Part shown: positions 12,812 through 23,831 of the stretch, in pieces
Position numbering within the stretch: the stretch's first letter is position 1
How the letters are laid out: every line of letters starts with the position of its first letter
From: Maribacter litopenaei
GTDB lineage: Bacteria; Bacteroidota; Bacteroidia; Flavobacteriales; Flavobacteriaceae
Reading direction: 5' to 3'
DNA: 64,000 bases
Assembly (NCBI RefSeq): GCF_025244665.1
Contig: NZ_CP104205.1
Location: forward strand, 1,299,001-1,363,000
Program-made: the position numbers and the translations under genes
Notes under the pieces: model-generated
Told to the model about the DNA's origin: nothing
Database searches by the model: none
Seen by the model: the letters and a program-made list of their open reading frames with translations, nothing else

Positions 12812-14083
12812 ATGGAAACCTATAAGAATATGAAAATTAAATCTATCGTTGCCTTCTTTATTTTATTGTTTTTCCTGCCGTTGACATATATCATCGCGGA
12901 GGAAGGCAAAAAGTCTCCGAGATGACCCATTTGTGGTGGTGTTGGATGCGGGTCATGGGGGGCATGACCCCGGTAACTTGGGAAATGGTTACTTGGAAAA
13001 GAATATAGCACTAAATATTGTCCTAAAGGTAGGTGAGATTTTGTCCACCAATAAAGACATAAAGGTCATATATACGAGAAAGGACGATACCTTCATAGAT
13101 CTTTTCGTGAGAGGAGAAATTGCCAATAAGGCCAATGCCGATCTTTTCGTCTCGGTACATTGTGATTCACATAACTCGGATGCTCATGGAGCCGGTACTT
13201 TTGTTCTTGGACTACATGCCAATAAACAAAACTTCGAAATTGCAAAGAAGGAAAACTCTGTAATCTATTTAGAGGATAATTACGAAACCCGATATGCCGA
13301 TTATGACATTAATTCTCGAGAATCGGTTATTGGTTTGACCATTATGCAAGAAGAATTTTTGGATCAAAGTATAGCATTGGCCAAAAATATACAGGACAAT
13401 ATGTCCGGAAGATTAAAGAGGACTGATAGAAAGGTAAAACAGGCTGGCTTTATTGTTTTGCATCAAACATTTATGCCAAGTGTTTTGGTAGAAACAGGAT
13501 TTTTGACAAATAAGGATGAAGGGGCCTATTTAAATTCTCAAAAGGGACAATCGGAAATGGGTACGGCCATTGCCGATGCCATATTAAAATATAAAAAAGA
13601 TGCACAGGGAGTTGGTCAAATAGTTCAGAGTACACCATCCAAAGAACCTGAAAAAACAGTAAAGGATGCCGATAAAGAGGTAGTATCAGTGAAGGTTCCG
13701 GCAGAAGAATCCTCAACTATCAAGGAGCAGGAAAAAGCAAAGGAGTTGGTCGAAAAGAAGGAGAGTAACAATATCGTGGTCAAAAAGCACCCGAAGTGGA
13801 GGGAAAACAGGATGAAAATACCATTGTCTATAAAGTACAGCTGATGGCAAGTAGTAAGGATTTAGAGTTGGTGGCCGAAAATTTTAAAGGTCTGCCCCAA
13901 ATTACAAAAGAACCTTACAATAACTTGTTTAGATATATGTACGGGTTCACCCAATCTTATAGGGAGGCAAAAATGTTGCAATCCAAGGCCGCTAGGACTG
14001 GTTATTCCTCAGCATATATCGTTGCATATAGAAAAGGTGAAAGAATCTCGATTCCCAAGGAGGTAGAGGAGGATTCCCAATAA
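12812..14083 (+). CDS. N-acetylmuramoyl-L-alanine amidase with C-terminal SPOR-like domain
   Basis: Cleaves the amide between MurNAc and the peptide stem during cell separation. A signal sequence (IVAFFILLFFLPLTYIIA) is followed by an Amidase_3 domain: VVLDAGHGGHDPGN (zinc His), NIVLKVGEIL, SVHCDSH (zinc His), and LVETGFLTNKDE with the catalytic Glu. A charged Lys/Glu linker leads to a SPOR-like domain (VYKVQLMAS ... AYIVAYRKGERI), which binds denuded septal glycan. Starts at 12812 and 12830 are both in frame. Two breaks: CCGAGA at 12917-12922, and CACCCGAAG near 13792 for CACCCAGAAG. The corrected length is 424 codons. Confidence 0.92.
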
Positions 14084-14088
14084 AGGCA

Positions 14089-14116
14089 TTTGGTATATTA
14101 TTTATTCCTAATTTTG
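14089..14116 (+). promoter_or_regulatory. Possible promoter for the MCE/MlaD gene
   Basis: TTTG at 14089-14092 and TAATTTTG at 14109-14116 resemble the Bacteroidota promoter consensus, but the spacer is only 16 bases, shorter than usual. It lies between the amidase stop and the TTG start at 14139, so the MCE gene could also be transcribed from the amidase promoter. Confidence 0.3.
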
Positions 14117-14138
14117 TTATAAACGTAAAATTCATTGC

Positions 14139-15101
14139 TTGAAACTATCCAGGGAAATTAAGACAGGAATTATTGTAATTGGTGGAATCCTTTTGTTCGT
14201 ATTAGGATTTAGCTATTTAAAATCCACACCCCTTTTTGACAATAGTAAAACTTTATATGCAGTTTATTCTGATGTGGGGGGGCTACAAGCCGGTACTGTT
14301 GTTTCCATAAACGGATTTGGTGTAGGTAAGGTCAACGACATAAAATTTAAGGATTCACAAGGAAATTTGGTAGTTACCTTTACGGTAAGTAGTGATTTTG
14401 AATTTTCCAAGAATAGTACCGTTGAATTATATGATACAGGTATTATCGGAGGAAAAGGTTTGCAGATTACCCCGGTTTTTGATGGGGCTGGGATCGTAAA
14501 GTCCGGCGATACCCTTAGTACAGAAATTAGGCCGGGATTAACCGAGCTTGCGCAGGAAAAGCTTACTCCGTTGTTCAAAAAGTTTGAATCGGCAGTATCC
14601 GATGCGGATTCTGTTTTGATCAATGTGAACAATGTTCTTGACACCGACACAAAAAAAGATTTACAGAAAGCTATCAATGGTTTGAGCGAGCTTATGGTGA
14701 GCTTGAATGGGAGTGCTAAAGTCTTGAATGATATTTTGGCCAACAATGAGCAAAAATTGGATAGTTCACTTACTAATTTTGAGATTCTAACATCCAATTT
14801 CGCCAAACTTTCTGATACGTTGAACAATGCCGGTGCGGGTAAGACGTTGTCCAGTTTGGAAACAACTATGGCCAATTTGGATAAAGTGATATCAAAAATT
14901 GAGCGGGGCGATGGTACTTTAGGTAAATTGATGAACGATAAAGAATTATATTCCAATTTAACCGATGCCTCTAGGGAATTGGATTTGTTGCTACAAGACT
15001 TTAGACTAAATCCCAAACGATATGTGAACGTTTCGGTTTTCGGTAAAAAGCAAAAGGAATATGAAGTTCCTGAAGATGACCCAGCCGCCAAAATAGAATA
15101 A
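14139..15101 (+). CDS. MCE/MlaD domain lipid-transport protein
   Basis: A 320-residue protein with one N-terminal membrane anchor (IIVIGGILLFVLGFSYL) and an MCE domain (LYAVYSDVGGLQAGTVVSINGFGVGKV), as in MlaD, the periplasmic substrate-binding part of lipid ABC transporters that keep outer-membrane asymmetry. The C-terminal half is alpha-helical and rich in Asn/Leu/Ser, as in the helical needle of MCE proteins. It starts at TTG 14139 and ends 6 bases before the Fe-S gene. No permease or ATPase partner is in the window. Intact. Confidence 0.9.
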   Translation: MKLSREIKTGIIVIGGILLFVLGFSYLKSTPLFDNSKTLYAVYSDVGGLQAGTVVSINGFGVGKVNDIKFKDSQGNLVVTFTVSSDFEFSKNSTVELYDTGIIGGKGLQITPVFDGAGIVKSGDTLSTEIRPGLTELAQEKLTPLFKKFESAVSDADSVLINVNNVLDTDTKKDLQKAINGLSELMVSLNGSAKVLNDILANNEQKLDSSLTNFEILTSNFAKLSDTLNNAGAGKTLSSLETTMANLDKVISKIERGDGTLGKLMNDKELYSNLTDASRELDLLLQDFRLNPKRYVNVSVFGKKQKEYEVPEDDPAAKIE

Positions 15102-15107
15102 TACCTA

Positions 15108-16438
15108 ATGCAGTATTTATCCAATATCCTTTTTGTAGCAATCCTAGTTTTAGGGATCGGCTTTTTCGCAAAGAATGTATCAAAACTTAGGCGAAATATC
15201 CTATTGGGAAAGGATGTCGATGTAAGTGATGATACACAAAAAAGGTGGCGAAACATGGTTCGTATAGCCTTAGGCCAATCGAAAATGGTGGTGCGTCCTA
15301 TTGCAGGATTTCTGCATGTAATAGTGTATGTAGGTTTTATTATTATCAATATTGAGGTATTGGAAATCATCATTGATGGTATTTTTGGGATCCATAGAAT
15401 TTTTGCAGGTTTAGGCCCTATATATGATTTTCTAATAGCTTCTTTTGAGATATTGGCACTACTGGTAATTGTTTCTGTGGTAGTTTTTTGGACCCGAAGA
15501 AATATTATCAAACTTAAACGCTTCTTTAAACCTGAAATGAGTGGTTGGCCCAAGAAGGATGGGAATCTAATACTTTATATAGAGTTTGTTTTGATGATTC
15601 TTTTTCTAACGATGAACGCGGCCGATTTAAGCTTGCAGGAACTCGGTGCGGAACACTATGAACAAGCGGGTAGTTTTCCAGTAAGCCAGTATATTTCCAA
15701 TTGGTTCAGTGGAATGGATATTTCAAGTTTGATTTTCTTGGAAAGGACCGCCTGGTGGTTACATATAGTTGGAATTCTATTCTTTTTAAACTATTTATAT
15801 TATTCCAAACATTTGCATATACTGTTGGCTTTCCCAAATACCTATTACGGAAAATTGGGACCCAAAGGCAAGTTTAGGAATCTCGAGGCCGTTACTAAAG
15901 AAGTCAAGTTAATGATGGATCCCGAAGCCGACCCCTTCTCTGCTCCTGCAGAGGATGTGGATGCAGATGAACCTTCAAAATTTGGCGCTTCCGATGTGAT
16001 GGATTTAAGCTGGGTACAGTTGTTAAATGCCTATACCTGTACCGAGTGCGGACGATGTACGAGCGAATGTCCCGCAAATCAGACTGGGAAAAAATTATCC
16101 CCTAGAAAGATTATGATGGACACCAGGACCGCTTGGAAGAAGTAGGTAAAATCCTGGATACCAATAAGGGTGAATTCAAGGACGATGGTAAACAATTACT
16201 GGATGATTATATCAGTAGTGAAGAATTATGGGCCTGTACTTCTTGCAATGCCTGCGTAGAGGCTTGCCCTGTGAGTATCGACCCTTTATCCATTATTATG
16301 GATATGAGACAATATTTGGTCATGGAACAGTCCGCGGCACCATCTGATTTAAACAATATGATGGGCAATATTGAAAACAACGGGGCTCCTTGGCCATTCA
16401 ACCAAATGGATAGGTTAAATTGGAGTACCGAATCTTAA
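15108..16438 (+). CDS. Membrane 4Fe-4S dicluster oxidoreductase subunit
   Basis: The N-terminal half has about five membrane helices (LFVAILVLGIGFF, VIVYVGFIIINI, FEILALLVIVSVVVFW, FVLMILFLTM, LHIVGILFFLNYLYY) resembling the NarI/HdrE-type cytochrome b fold. The C-terminal part has two Cys clusters: CTECGRCTSECPA, then CTSCNACVEACPV after a break. The break near 16127 (AGGACC where AGGGACC is expected, giving TRDRLEEVGKI) is a lost G; with it restored the gene has 444 codons. With the next gene it forms the usual Bacteroidota pair that resembles heterodisulfide reductase DE/BC modules. The electron partner is unknown. Confidence 0.85.
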
Positions 16439-16451
16439 AGAATACAACAAA

Positions 16452-17243
16452 ATGGCTGACACAATAAAAGTTCCTACAATGGCGGAAATGTATGCTGCCG
16501 GTGAAAACCCCGAAGTACTTTTTTGGGTAGGCTGTGCCGGTAGTTTTGACGATAGGGCTAAAAAAATTACAAAGGCCTTTGTAAAGATTCTCAACAAAGC
16601 CAATATATCCTTTGCAGTTTTGGGGACAGAGGAAAGTTGTACAGGGGATCCGGCCAAAAGGGCGGGAAACGAATTTTTGTTTCAGATGCAGGCCGTAACC
16701 AATATAGAGGTGCTAAATGCTTATGAGATAAAAAAGATAGTCACTACCTGCCCACATTGTTTTAATACCATTAAGAATGAATATCCTGGTCTTGGAGGTA
16801 CGTACGAAGTAGTCCATCATACACAATTTTTAAAGGAGTTATTGAAGGAGGGTCGTATAACCGTGGAAGGTGGAACTTTTAAAGGGAAGAGAATTACATT
16901 CCACGATCCTTGTTATTTGGGTAGGGCCAATGGCGTCTATGAAGCCCCTAGGGAACTCATAAGGAAACTGGATGCCGAGTTGATAGAGATGAAAAACTGC
17001 AAACAAAGGGGATTGTGTTGTGGTGCAGGAGGTGCCCGGATGTTCAAGGAACCTGAAAAAGGGGACAAGGATGTGAACATTGAGCGCACGGAGCAGGCCT
17101 TGGAGACTACTCCGGATATTATTGCTGCTGGATGTCCTTTTTGCAATACTATGATGACCGATGGTGTAAAAAATAAGGAAAGGGAGGACAGTATTAAGGT
17201 TTTGGATATTGCGGAGCTAATAGCCACTGCAGAGGACTTATAA
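16452..17243 (+). CDS. CCG-domain (HdrB/GlpC-like) Fe-S protein
   Basis: A 263-residue soluble protein with two Cys-rich CCG domains: VGCAGSFDDR with a later TCPHCFNTIKNEYP, and FHDPCYLGR with RGLCCGAGGARMF and AGCPFCNTMM. Such domains bind a noncubane or [4Fe-4S] cluster in HdrB, LldE and GlpC. It lies 13 bases after the membrane Fe-S subunit and is very probably its partner, forming a quinone-linked oxidoreductase. The reading frame is intact. The substrate is not predictable from sequence. Confidence 0.9.
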   Translation: MADTIKVPTMAEMYAAGENPEVLFWVGCAGSFDDRAKKITKAFVKILNKANISFAVLGTEESCTGDPAKRAGNEFLFQMQAVTNIEVLNAYEIKKIVTTCPHCFNTIKNEYPGLGGTYEVVHHTQFLKELLKEGRITVEGGTFKGKRITFHDPCYLGRANGVYEAPRELIRKLDAELIEMKNCKQRGLCCGAGGARMFKEPEKGDKDVNIERTEQALETTPDIIAAGCPFCNTMMTDGVKNKEREDSIKVLDIAELIATAEDL

Positions 17244-17275
17244 GGAGCATCGCTAATAAAAAACAGGAAGGATTT

Positions 17276-17758
17276 ATGCTAGCAGATTTTAATACATTGC
17301 CCGATGATTCAAGGGTTTGGATTTACCAGGCGAATCGAAGCTTTACAGAAGTGGAGTTGATCGAAATAAAAAACGATTTAAACGAATTTTTGGAAAACTG
17401 GACGGCACATGGAAAGGATTTAAAAGCGGGTTTTGAAATTAAGTACAATAGGTTTTTGGTAATAGCCTTGAACCAGAGCGGACAGGCCGCTACCGGTTGT
17501 TCTATTGATGCTTCAGTTCATTTCATACAGCATTTGGAAAAGAAGTACCAAGTGGAACTCCTGGATAAAATGAATGTTTCATTTAAACAGGGCGAGTACA
17601 TAGCGTATAAAACCCTACTCGATTTTAAGGCCATGGCAAAACAAAAAGCCATTTCCAAAAATACCATCGTTTTCAATAATCTTGTGGCTACAAAAGGTGA
17701 ATACCTAGATCATTGGGAGGTACCCGCCTCGGAAAGTTGGCACGCACGCTTTGTATAG
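17276..17758 (+). CDS. Conserved Bacteroidota protein of unknown function
   Basis: A 160-residue soluble protein starting MLADFNTLPDDSRVWIYQANR, without signal peptide or membrane helix. I recall orthologues following the Fe-S gene pair in Bacteroidota, often annotated as 'ABC transporter ATPase', but there is no Walker A or signature motif here, so that name is not supported. Conserved-looking features are GFEIKYNRFLVIALNQ, ATGCSIDASV and the C-terminal WHARFV. It follows the CCG gene by 32 bases and is probably in the same operon. Confidence 0.75.
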   Translation: MLADFNTLPDDSRVWIYQANRSFTEVELIEIKNDLNEFLENWTAHGKDLKAGFEIKYNRFLVIALNQSGQAATGCSIDASVHFIQHLEKKYQVELLDKMNVSFKQGEYIAYKTLLDFKAMAKQKAISKNTIVFNNLVATKGEYLDHWEVPASESWHARFV

Positions 17759-17853
17759 GGCATAGTATGGGCTAACCATTAATTTTATTAGGTTTTATCG
17801 ATGAAATGCAATAAATTTCATGGTTTTATGTTATCTCCATACAGCAAAAACAC

Positions 17854-20764
17854 ATGAGGCTTTTTCTTAGATTTTTCTTTTTTCTTATTGGATCATCTAT
17901 TCTTTTTGGACAAAACCCATTGGTTAGTTCCGATAGTCTCGGAACAGGGAAATTGGGTAGACACCCAGTACCAACAAATGACCTTAGAAGAAAAGATAGG
18001 TCAATTGTTTATGGTTCCGGTTACCTCCAATCAATCGAACCAGGAAAGGGATAGGATAAAAGGACTTATTAAAGAACAAAAAATTGGAGGGATTATATTT
18101 TCAAAAGGGGGGCCGGTACGCCAGGCCCAGCTTAGTAATGAATATCAGTCATTATCCAAGATACCCTTATTAGTTGGTATGGATGCTGAATGGGGCTTGG
18201 CCATGAGACTGGACTCCACCTATGCTTTTCCGTGGAATATGACCCTAGGTGCCATTCAGGATGATAAAATCATAGAAAAAGTTGGCCAAAGGGTAGGCTA
18301 TCATGCCAAACGGCTTGGTGTACATATCAACTTTGCTCCGGATATCGATATCAATACAAATCCCAAAAACCCAATTATTGGAAATCGATCTTTTGGTGAG
18401 ACCAGAGAGGTCGTTACAAGTAAAGGAATCGCTTTTATGAAAGGAATGGAAAGCGCTGGGGTTCTTTCCAGTGGAAAACACTTTCCTGGCCATGGTGATA
18501 CCGAAGTGGATTCTCATAAAGATTTGCCCATAATTCCATTTTCTAGGAATCGTCTCGGACAGTTTAGAACTTTATCCATTTAAAAAACTAATAAATGAGG
18601 GTTTAAGTAGTGTAATGGTCGCACACTTAGAGGTTCCTTCTTTAGAGATAAAAGAGGGATTACCCTCATCTTTATCTGAACAGATTATTTCCGGAATTCT
18701 CAAAGATGAGCTAGGTTTTAAAGGTCCGGTTTTTACCGATGCCCTGAATATGCAAGGGGCTACTAAATATGGGACGGAAGGCCAAGTTGAATTGGCAGCC
18801 TTTAATGCTGGCAATGATATCCTTTTAATGCCTCAAAATGTAGAGAATGCTAAAAATTTATTAATCAAAAATTACAACACGGGTCGAATTAGTGAAGCAA
18901 GACTTGCCCAATCCGTAAAGAAGATTTTGATGGCAAAGTATAAAGTGGGCCTTCATGAATATAGACCAATTGAATTGGATAATCTGTATGAAGATTTAAA
19001 TACCCTAGAGGATGATATTTTGTATGAAGAGGCCATTGAGAATGCACTCACGGTTATTAAAAATCGGTTTGACCTTATTGGTATCAAGAATTTGGAAAAT
19101 AAAAAGATTGCCTATGTGAAATTTGGGGATGCCCCAAGCGATACTTTTATTCGCGAACTGAATAAATACACCGAGGTAACACAGATAAATGATGACAATA
19201 TTGAATCCTTAAAAAAACAGTTATCGGATTATAATCTTGTTATTATCGGGCATCATAAAAGCAATGAGAGTCCTTGGAAGCCTTATAAATTTACGGATAG
19301 GGAGTTGGCTTGGCTTCAGGAGATTTCAAATTTAAGGACATCGAACTTAATTCTTACGATTTTCGCGAAACCTTATGCCCTTTCCGATATTTCGACTTTT
19401 CAGAATATAGATGCCGTGGTGGTATCCTACCGAGAATAGTGAGATTTCACAAAAAAAGACCGCAGAACTTTTGTTTGGTGCTATACCGGCTGTAGGGAAA
19501 CTCCCTGTGAGTGGTAGTTTTGAGTTTCGTGCGGGTACAGGGATTGAACTGACCTCATTAAATCGTTTAGGATATAGCCTTCCTGAACGGGTAGGTCTTA
19601 GTTCAAAAGGACTTGCCGAAGTAGATAGGTTGGTTCATGATGGACTGGACAGCCTGATGTATCCTGGTGCACAAGTGTTGGTTGCCGGACATGGTAAGGT
19701 GGTCTACAACAAAAGCTTTGGAAAACCAACATATGATTCCAATGCTGAGGTAACCGATGACGATATATATGATTTGGCTTCTATTACCAAGATTTTAGCG
19801 ACGTTGCCTATGGTTATGAAGATGGAAGAGGAAGGAAAAATTGAGTTGAACGATACTTTTGAAGAATTGGTTCCGAGTACTCCAATACGGAAATAAAAAA
19901 TGTAACGGTACTAAAGGCTTTATCGCATTATGGAAGACTTCCAGCATGGATACCTTTTTACGTCAGGACTTTGGATGAGGATAGAAAGCCTTCGAAGGAA
20001 TTTTACAGAACACAACCAACTAATGGTTTTTCAGTAAAGGTTGCAGAAAATTTATATCTGACCGACGCCTATAATGATTCCATTTACAATAGAATCGGAA
20101 GACAGGATTTAAAATCCAACAGATATCGTTATAGCGATGTGCCCTACTATGTTATGAAGAAGTATGTAGAGGATACCTATGGGGAAAGATTAAATATTTT
20201 AACAAACGATTTTCTGTATAGTAGAATAGGGGCAAACTACACTACCTACAATCCCCTGGAGAAGTTTCCAAAAAATAAAATAGTTCCCACGGAAGAAGAT
20301 AATTATTACCGGTATCAAACGGTACAAGGTTACGTTCACGACATGGGAGCGGCTATGCAGGGTGGAGTAGGAGGTCATGCGGGATTGTTCAGCAATGCGA
20401 ACGATGTAGCTAAAATCATGCAGATGTACCTACAGAACGGTTATTATGGTGGTACAAAGTTTTTTGATTCCGGAACTGTAAAAAAATTTAATACCTGCTA
20501 TTTCTGTGATAAAAATGTAAGAAGGGGTGTCGGTTTTGACAAGCCCCAATTGGAACATAGTGGATCCACGTGCGGATGTGTTTCCGGAAAAAGTTTTGGT
20601 CATAGTGGATTTACCGGTACGTACACTTGGGCCGATCCTGAAGAAGAAATAGTGTACGTATTCCTATCCAATAGGACCTACCCAACTGCCTCTAACACAC
20701 TTTTAGTTAAATCGGGTTAAGAACTAGGATTCAACAGGCCATTTACGACTCTATTATAAATTAA
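17854..20764 (+). CDS. Glycoside hydrolase family 3 and serine-hydrolase (beta-lactamase fold) fusion
   Basis: A secreted fusion of about 970 codons. After the signal peptide (FFFFLIGSSILFGQ) comes a GH3 N-terminal domain with MTLEEKIGQLFMVP, KHFPGHGDTEVDSHKDLP and the nucleophile region FTDALNMQGA, fitting beta-N-acetylhexosaminidase. A short second domain follows, then a beta-lactamase-type serine hydrolase with the SxxK motif (ASITKILATLP) and a late HSGFTGTY motif. This fusion is known in Bacteroidota and is thought to act in peptidoglycan recycling. Breaks: TCTCGG 17937-17942 and 18553-18558, CCGAGA 19430-19435, and CCGAG near 19880 and TCGGG near 20713 (both deletions). The corrected length is a multiple of three. 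The true stop is the TAA at 20762-20764. Confidence 0.88.
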
Positions 20765-20867
20765 AGAGTAGTTTTGTATATAAAAAGAGCCATTATAAGC
20801 CTTGTTAATGACCAAGATTTTCTATGGTAAATGGTGCCTGACCTATTACTTAATAAAATTAGAATAG

Positions 20868-22007
20868 ATGAAAATTGCTATTGTTTGCTACCCCACATTT
20901 GGCGGAAGTGGTGTGGTTGCCACAGAATTGGGTATTGCACTCGCAAATAGGGGCCACGAGGTGCATTTTGTAACGTATCGTCAACCAGTAAGGTTGGAAC
21001 TATTGAACAATAGCATTTATTTTCACGAGGTTCATGTACCGGAATATCCTTTATTTCATTACCAACCCTATGAGTTAGCCTTGTCGAGCAAGTTGGTGGA
21101 CACCATTAAATTGTACAACATAGACCTGCTGCATGTACATTATGCGATTCCCCATGCATATGCGGGTTATATGGCCAAAAAGATGCTGGAAGAGGAAGGA
21201 ATTTATATTCCCATGGTTACTACCCTTCATGGAACCGATATTACGTTGGTAGGAAAACATCCTTTTTATAAACCTGCCGTGAACTTCAGCATCAATCAAT
21301 CTGATGTGGTTACCTCTGTTTCGGAAAGTTTAAAACAAGGTACTTTGGAGATATTCGATATTAAGAATACAATTGAAGTGATTCCAAATTTTATAGATAA
21401 GAATAAGTATAAGACTTCTTTTACTGATTGCCAAAGATCTACCATGGCCAAGGAAGGAGAGCGAATAGTTACTCATATAAGTAATTTTAGAAAAGTCAAG
21501 CGCATACCGAGATGTGATCAAGGTATTTAACGAAATACAGAAAAAGTTACCTGCCAAGCTAATCATGGTAGGTGAGGAATCGTAAAAGGAAGGAGCCGAG
21601 CGTTTATGTGAGAATTTGGGTATAGTTAATAAGGTCATCTTTTTGGGTAATAGCAACGAAATAGATAAAATACTCTGCTTTTCCGATCTTTTCCTTCTGC
21701 CTTCACAAACCGAGAGTTTTGGATTGGCGGCCTTGGAAGCGATGATAAATAAGGTTCCTGTAATTTCGAGCAATACTGGGGGAATACCGTAGTGAATATC
21801 AATGGCATAACTGGTTTTTTAAGTGATATTGGAAATATCGAGGAGATGGCCGCAAATGCCATTCACATTTTAAGTGATGATGAGACCTTGGAAAAGTTTA
21901 AACGGAATGCGGTTAGAGAAGCCGAAAAGTTTGATATTTTAAAAGTGTTGCCTTTATATGAGGAGGTCTATGAAAGAGCTTATAAAAGCCGACTGAAAAA
22001 TGTCTAA
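20868..22007 (+). CDS. bshA: BshA, N-acetyl-alpha-D-glucosaminyl L-malate synthase (bacillithiol pathway)
   Basis: A GT4 glycosyltransferase making GlcNAc-malate, the first step of bacillithiol synthesis. The start MKIAIVCYPTFGGSGVVATELG is diagnostic; further motifs are THGTDITLVGKHP, VTSVSESLK, VIPNFID, and TESFGLAALEAM with the EX7E glutamates. Breaks: CCGAGA 21507-21512 (PDVIKVF restored); a TAA at 21583-21585 in a stretch reading GAATCGTAA where GGACCAGAA would give the family's VGEGPE; and CCGTAG near 21788 where IPEVN is expected. The corrected length is 380 codons, the normal size. It overlaps the next gene by 8 bases. Confidence 0.93.
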
Positions 22008-22441
22008 GTCCTTATTGGCTATATCTGTTTTAGTAGTTTGTCTATGCAGTTGCAAAAGTCAGGAAAAAGTTCAATCTGGGGAGAATGGAAAGGAACAAAT
22101 GGAACTTGTTCTTAAAGGAGATCATAGTGGCTATGAGAAAGAACAGTTGATTAAAATAGATAGTAAGTCAGATTTTGAGGCTTTTTTTGGAAAAATCAAT
22201 AGAACCAGAAAACCCGGGATTCCAATTCCAAAAGTTGATTTTGAAAGAAAAACGATTATCATCCGCTTAAAAGGTGAAACTACTAGTAATGAGCCGAGAT
22301 GTAACAATGGGAAAATCCTCAAAAGAAACGCTTTTCTTGAAAAAAAGAAAGCAAACTTCCGGAAATGACAATACGGCAATAGTAACTCCATTTTTTATCT
22401 ACAGCATTCCTAAAACATCTAAGGACATAAAAATCAAGTAG
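22000..22441 (+). CDS. Small lipoprotein of unknown function
   Basis: About 146 residues after correction. It begins MSKSLLAISVLVVCLCSCKSQ, a lipoprotein signal with its lipobox cysteine, followed by a charged spacer. The frame breaks at 22294-22299 (CCGAGATG for CCAGATG); removing one base gives NEPDVTMGKSS and then a C-terminal stretch (AIVTPFFIYSIP) ending in KIK at TAG 22439-22441. It overlaps bshA by 8 bases, so the two are translationally linked. No domain is recognised; Bacteroidota often have small lipoproteins of this kind beside bshA, but I cannot name a function. Confidence 0.75.
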
Positions 22442-22563
22442 ATTACATCGGAAAATTATAGGAATACATCTATCAAACGATAAAAATTACCTTACAAAGG
22501 ACTTTTTTGAAACATAGTTTTTAATGTCATAATTTTACATTGTAATACCCAAATTTAATGGAC

Positions 22564-23745
22564 ATGAGAACCGATTTTTATTTTCAGTTATGATGATTAT
22601 TGCCATGGTCAATTCGTCTCTGGCACAAGAAGACCTCCAAATTACTTCCAAAGACAGTATCATTGAAAGTTCATGGATGGTAGGTATCGGATTTAATGCT
22701 GTTGACGATTCCGGTAATGTTTTTGATGGTTTATTTAATTTTAATGACGAGTGGAACATTTTACCGTATCCTTCGAGGGTCAGTTTGGGTAGGTATTTTA
22801 AAAGTGGCCTAGGTTTAGAGGCCATTGGTACCATTAATAAGTATAAAGAGGGAAAAATCATAGATGCACAGGTTAACCAAGAAGAATCGAATTACTATGC
22901 TTTGGATGCACGTGTTACATATGATTTGAACAAAATTATAGGGGAAACAGGATGGTTCGATCCTTATGTAGGGGTTGGTGCAGGATATACGGAAGCCAAT
23001 AACTTGGGAAGAGGCACCTATAACGCCATTGTCGGTTTTAGAACTTGGTTTTCGGATAAATGGGGACTGGATTTTAATTCCTCCGGTAAATGGGCCATGA
23101 GTCAATCAGATGGCGCCACCAACCACATCCAGCATGCAGTAGGTGTTGTGTATCAATTCGGCATTGAAAAAGGACTTTCAAAAAGAGGTGAAGAAAAGAT
23201 GGAATTGTTGGCTGCCATTGAAAAGGAAAAACAAAGGCAAGCGGACTCCATTGCAGAGGTAAATAGACAAAGAGAAGAAGCTTTATTGGCGGAACGATTA
23301 AAAAGGGAAAAGGAGGCTGCTGAATTAGCCGCCGCTGAAAAAGCTGCTAAGGAAAAAAGGGAGGCAGAGTTAAGAAATATTCAAGAACAGATAAACGGCT
23401 TAGGAAAAGTTTATTTTATGTTGAATTCTTCCTATCTAACTTCTAAGGACGAAGAATTACTGAATAGCCTTACCGAGATTTTAAATAACTATGATTCCGT
23501 TATTCTTGAAATTTCAGCGCATACAGATGCCCGCGGTTCTGCTACATATAACCAATGGTTATCAGAAAAAAGGCTGGAGCGTACTATTGGCTATCTACAA
23601 GATAGAGGTATAGCACCGTGAACGTTTGGTTGGTAAAGCAAGGGGCGAAACAGAACTCGCTAATCATTGTGCCGACGGCGTTAAATGTACCGAGGCCCAG
23701 CATCAGGAAAACAGGAGGACAGAGTTTGAGGTAGTGGAATTTTAA
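22564..23745 (+). CDS. OmpA family outer-membrane protein
   Basis: An N-terminal signal peptide (after repair, MRNRFLFSVMMIIAMVNSSLAQ) is followed by an eight-stranded-barrel-like domain (YYALDARVTYDLN, WFDPYVGVGAGYTEANN). An Ala/Lys/Glu-rich coiled-coil comes next at about residues 205-270, then an OmpA C-terminal peptidoglycan-binding domain with LEISAHTDARGSATYNQWLSEKR. Two breaks: a lost A near 22570 (GAGAACCG for GAGAAACCG) puts the ATG out of frame, and CCGTGAACG near 23618 for CCNGAACG. Both restored, the gene has 394 codons and ends FEVVEF. Confidence 0.88.
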
Positions 23746-23771
23746 ACCGTTAAACAAGAATTTGAATAAAG

Positions 23772-23797
23772 CCGTTCCTAATGGAACGGTTTTTTTA
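23772..23797 (+). terminator. Rho-independent terminator after the OmpA gene
   Basis: CCGTTCC (23772-23778), loop TAAT, GGAACGG (23783-23789), then a run of Ts. It separates the plus-strand OmpA gene from the converging minus-strand lipoprotein gene. Confidence 0.85.
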
Positions 23798-23831
23798 TTT
23801 TTAAATTTTAAAACATAAGTATGTAAAAGTA

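Noticed and set aside
14264-15553. 429-residue open frame on the minus strand
   Set aside because: It lies wholly over the MCE and Fe-S genes on the plus strand, both with clear family motifs; composition is that of an antisense shadow.
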